From NCBI GenBank assembly GCA_902783735.1, contig CACZSE010000190.1, positions 1 through 6,532 of the forward strand: DNA of 6,532 nucleotides, written 5' to 3'. Positions 6,405-6,532 of the stretch are shown piece by piece. Source of the DNA: an uncultured Lachnospiraceae bacterium (GTDB lineage: Bacteria > Bacillota > Clostridia > Lachnospirales > Lachnospiraceae). Numbering within the stretch: position 1 is the first letter of the stretch; each line of letters begins with the position of its first letter. The translations under genes were made by a program, and so were the position numbers. The notes beneath the pieces are model-generated. The model did not search any database, had not been told where the DNA came from, and worked only from the letters and a program-made list of their open reading frames with translations.

Positions 6405-6532
6405 AAAACAGCATAACTAAAAGCTATGACGAAGAGGAGTAGCCGCAGACCGTCATTCAGAGAGAACCCTCAAGGCTGGAAGGGGTTTATGACATGGAGT
6501 GGTGAAGGTAGCTTCCGAGCCGGTGGCCTGAA
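6405..6532 (+). ncRNA. T-box riboswitch leader (Stem I, glycine specifier), cut by window end
   Basis: T-box leaders bind a specific tRNA and allow transcription of an aminoacyl-tRNA synthetase, biosynthesis or transport gene when that tRNA is uncharged. Conserved Stem I parts appear in order. The GA-rich basal element GACGAAGAGG starts at 6428, and AGTA of the loop-E motif is at 6438-6441. The AG bulge AGAGAG is at 6459-6464, and a distal hairpin AACCCT/AGGGGTT closes a GGCTGGA loop (6465-6487). GAA then GGT then A is at 6504-6510, and CTTCCGAG is at 6512-6519. Pairings that support it are GAAG 6431-6434 with CTTC 6512-6515, GCCGC 6442-6446 with GTGGT 6499-6503, and GTCAT 6452-6456 with ATGAC 6489-6493. 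By alignment to the usual GAA-specifier-A layout, the specifier is GGT (6507-6509), glycine. The Stem III, T-box bulge and terminator lie beyond the window; the start is approximate. Confidence 0.88.

Noticed and set aside
1..6532. CRISPR arrays, tRNA genes, insertion sequences, attachment sites
   Set aside because: No direct-repeat/spacer periodicity, no tRNA cloverleaf, no transposase or terminal inverted repeats were seen on either strand.

Overview
The window looks like chromosomal DNA from a low-to-mid GC Firmicute of the class Clostridia, most plausibly Lachnospiraceae-like. This is an inference from three things: a FabK-type enoyl reductase in a clustered type II fatty-acid synthesis operon, strong GGAG/GGAGG ribosome binding sites, and a T-box leader. 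No marker gene fixes the taxon. Except for the terminal T-box region, everything reads left to right and is densely packed.

Bases 1-4014 are the middle and distal part of a fab operon in the order fabK (5' end cut by the window), fabD, fabG, fabF, fabZ. Spacings are -4 to +3 bases, and two junctions are ATGA stop/start overlaps (fabD/fabG and fabG/fabF). FabD loads malonyl units onto acyl carrier protein and FabF condenses them with the growing chain. FabG reduces the keto group, FabZ dehydrates, and FabK reduces the enoyl product, so one complete elongation cycle is encoded here. The initiating synthase FabH and the carrier protein are presumably upstream. No acetyl-CoA carboxylase gene (accB/C/D/A) lies in the window, although in streptococci accB sits between fabF and fabZ.

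Bases 4038-4478 encode a MarR-family regulator at the end of the operon, a plausible lipid-synthesis regulator analogous to streptococcal FabT. A perfect 7-bp inverted repeat lies across the fabZ stop codon just upstream of it, immediately downstream of a promoter-like TTGATT/TGcTATACT pair inside fabZ. This could be an autoregulatory promoter and operator.

Bases 4544-6367 encode a 607-residue secreted lipoprotein of unusual composition: lipobox, acidic Thr/Asp/Glu linker, an N-terminal GxW (lipocalin-like) beta domain, a right-handed beta-helix with a repeated Asn/Asp-Cys position, and a C-terminal LprI/DUF1311-like helical domain. Its function is unknown, and it is the least ordinary element of the window.

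Bases 6371-6532 hold a sigma-A type promoter only three bases after the lipoprotein stop, followed by Stem I of a T-box riboswitch with a readable GGU (glycine) specifier. The window ends before the antiterminator and the regulated gene.
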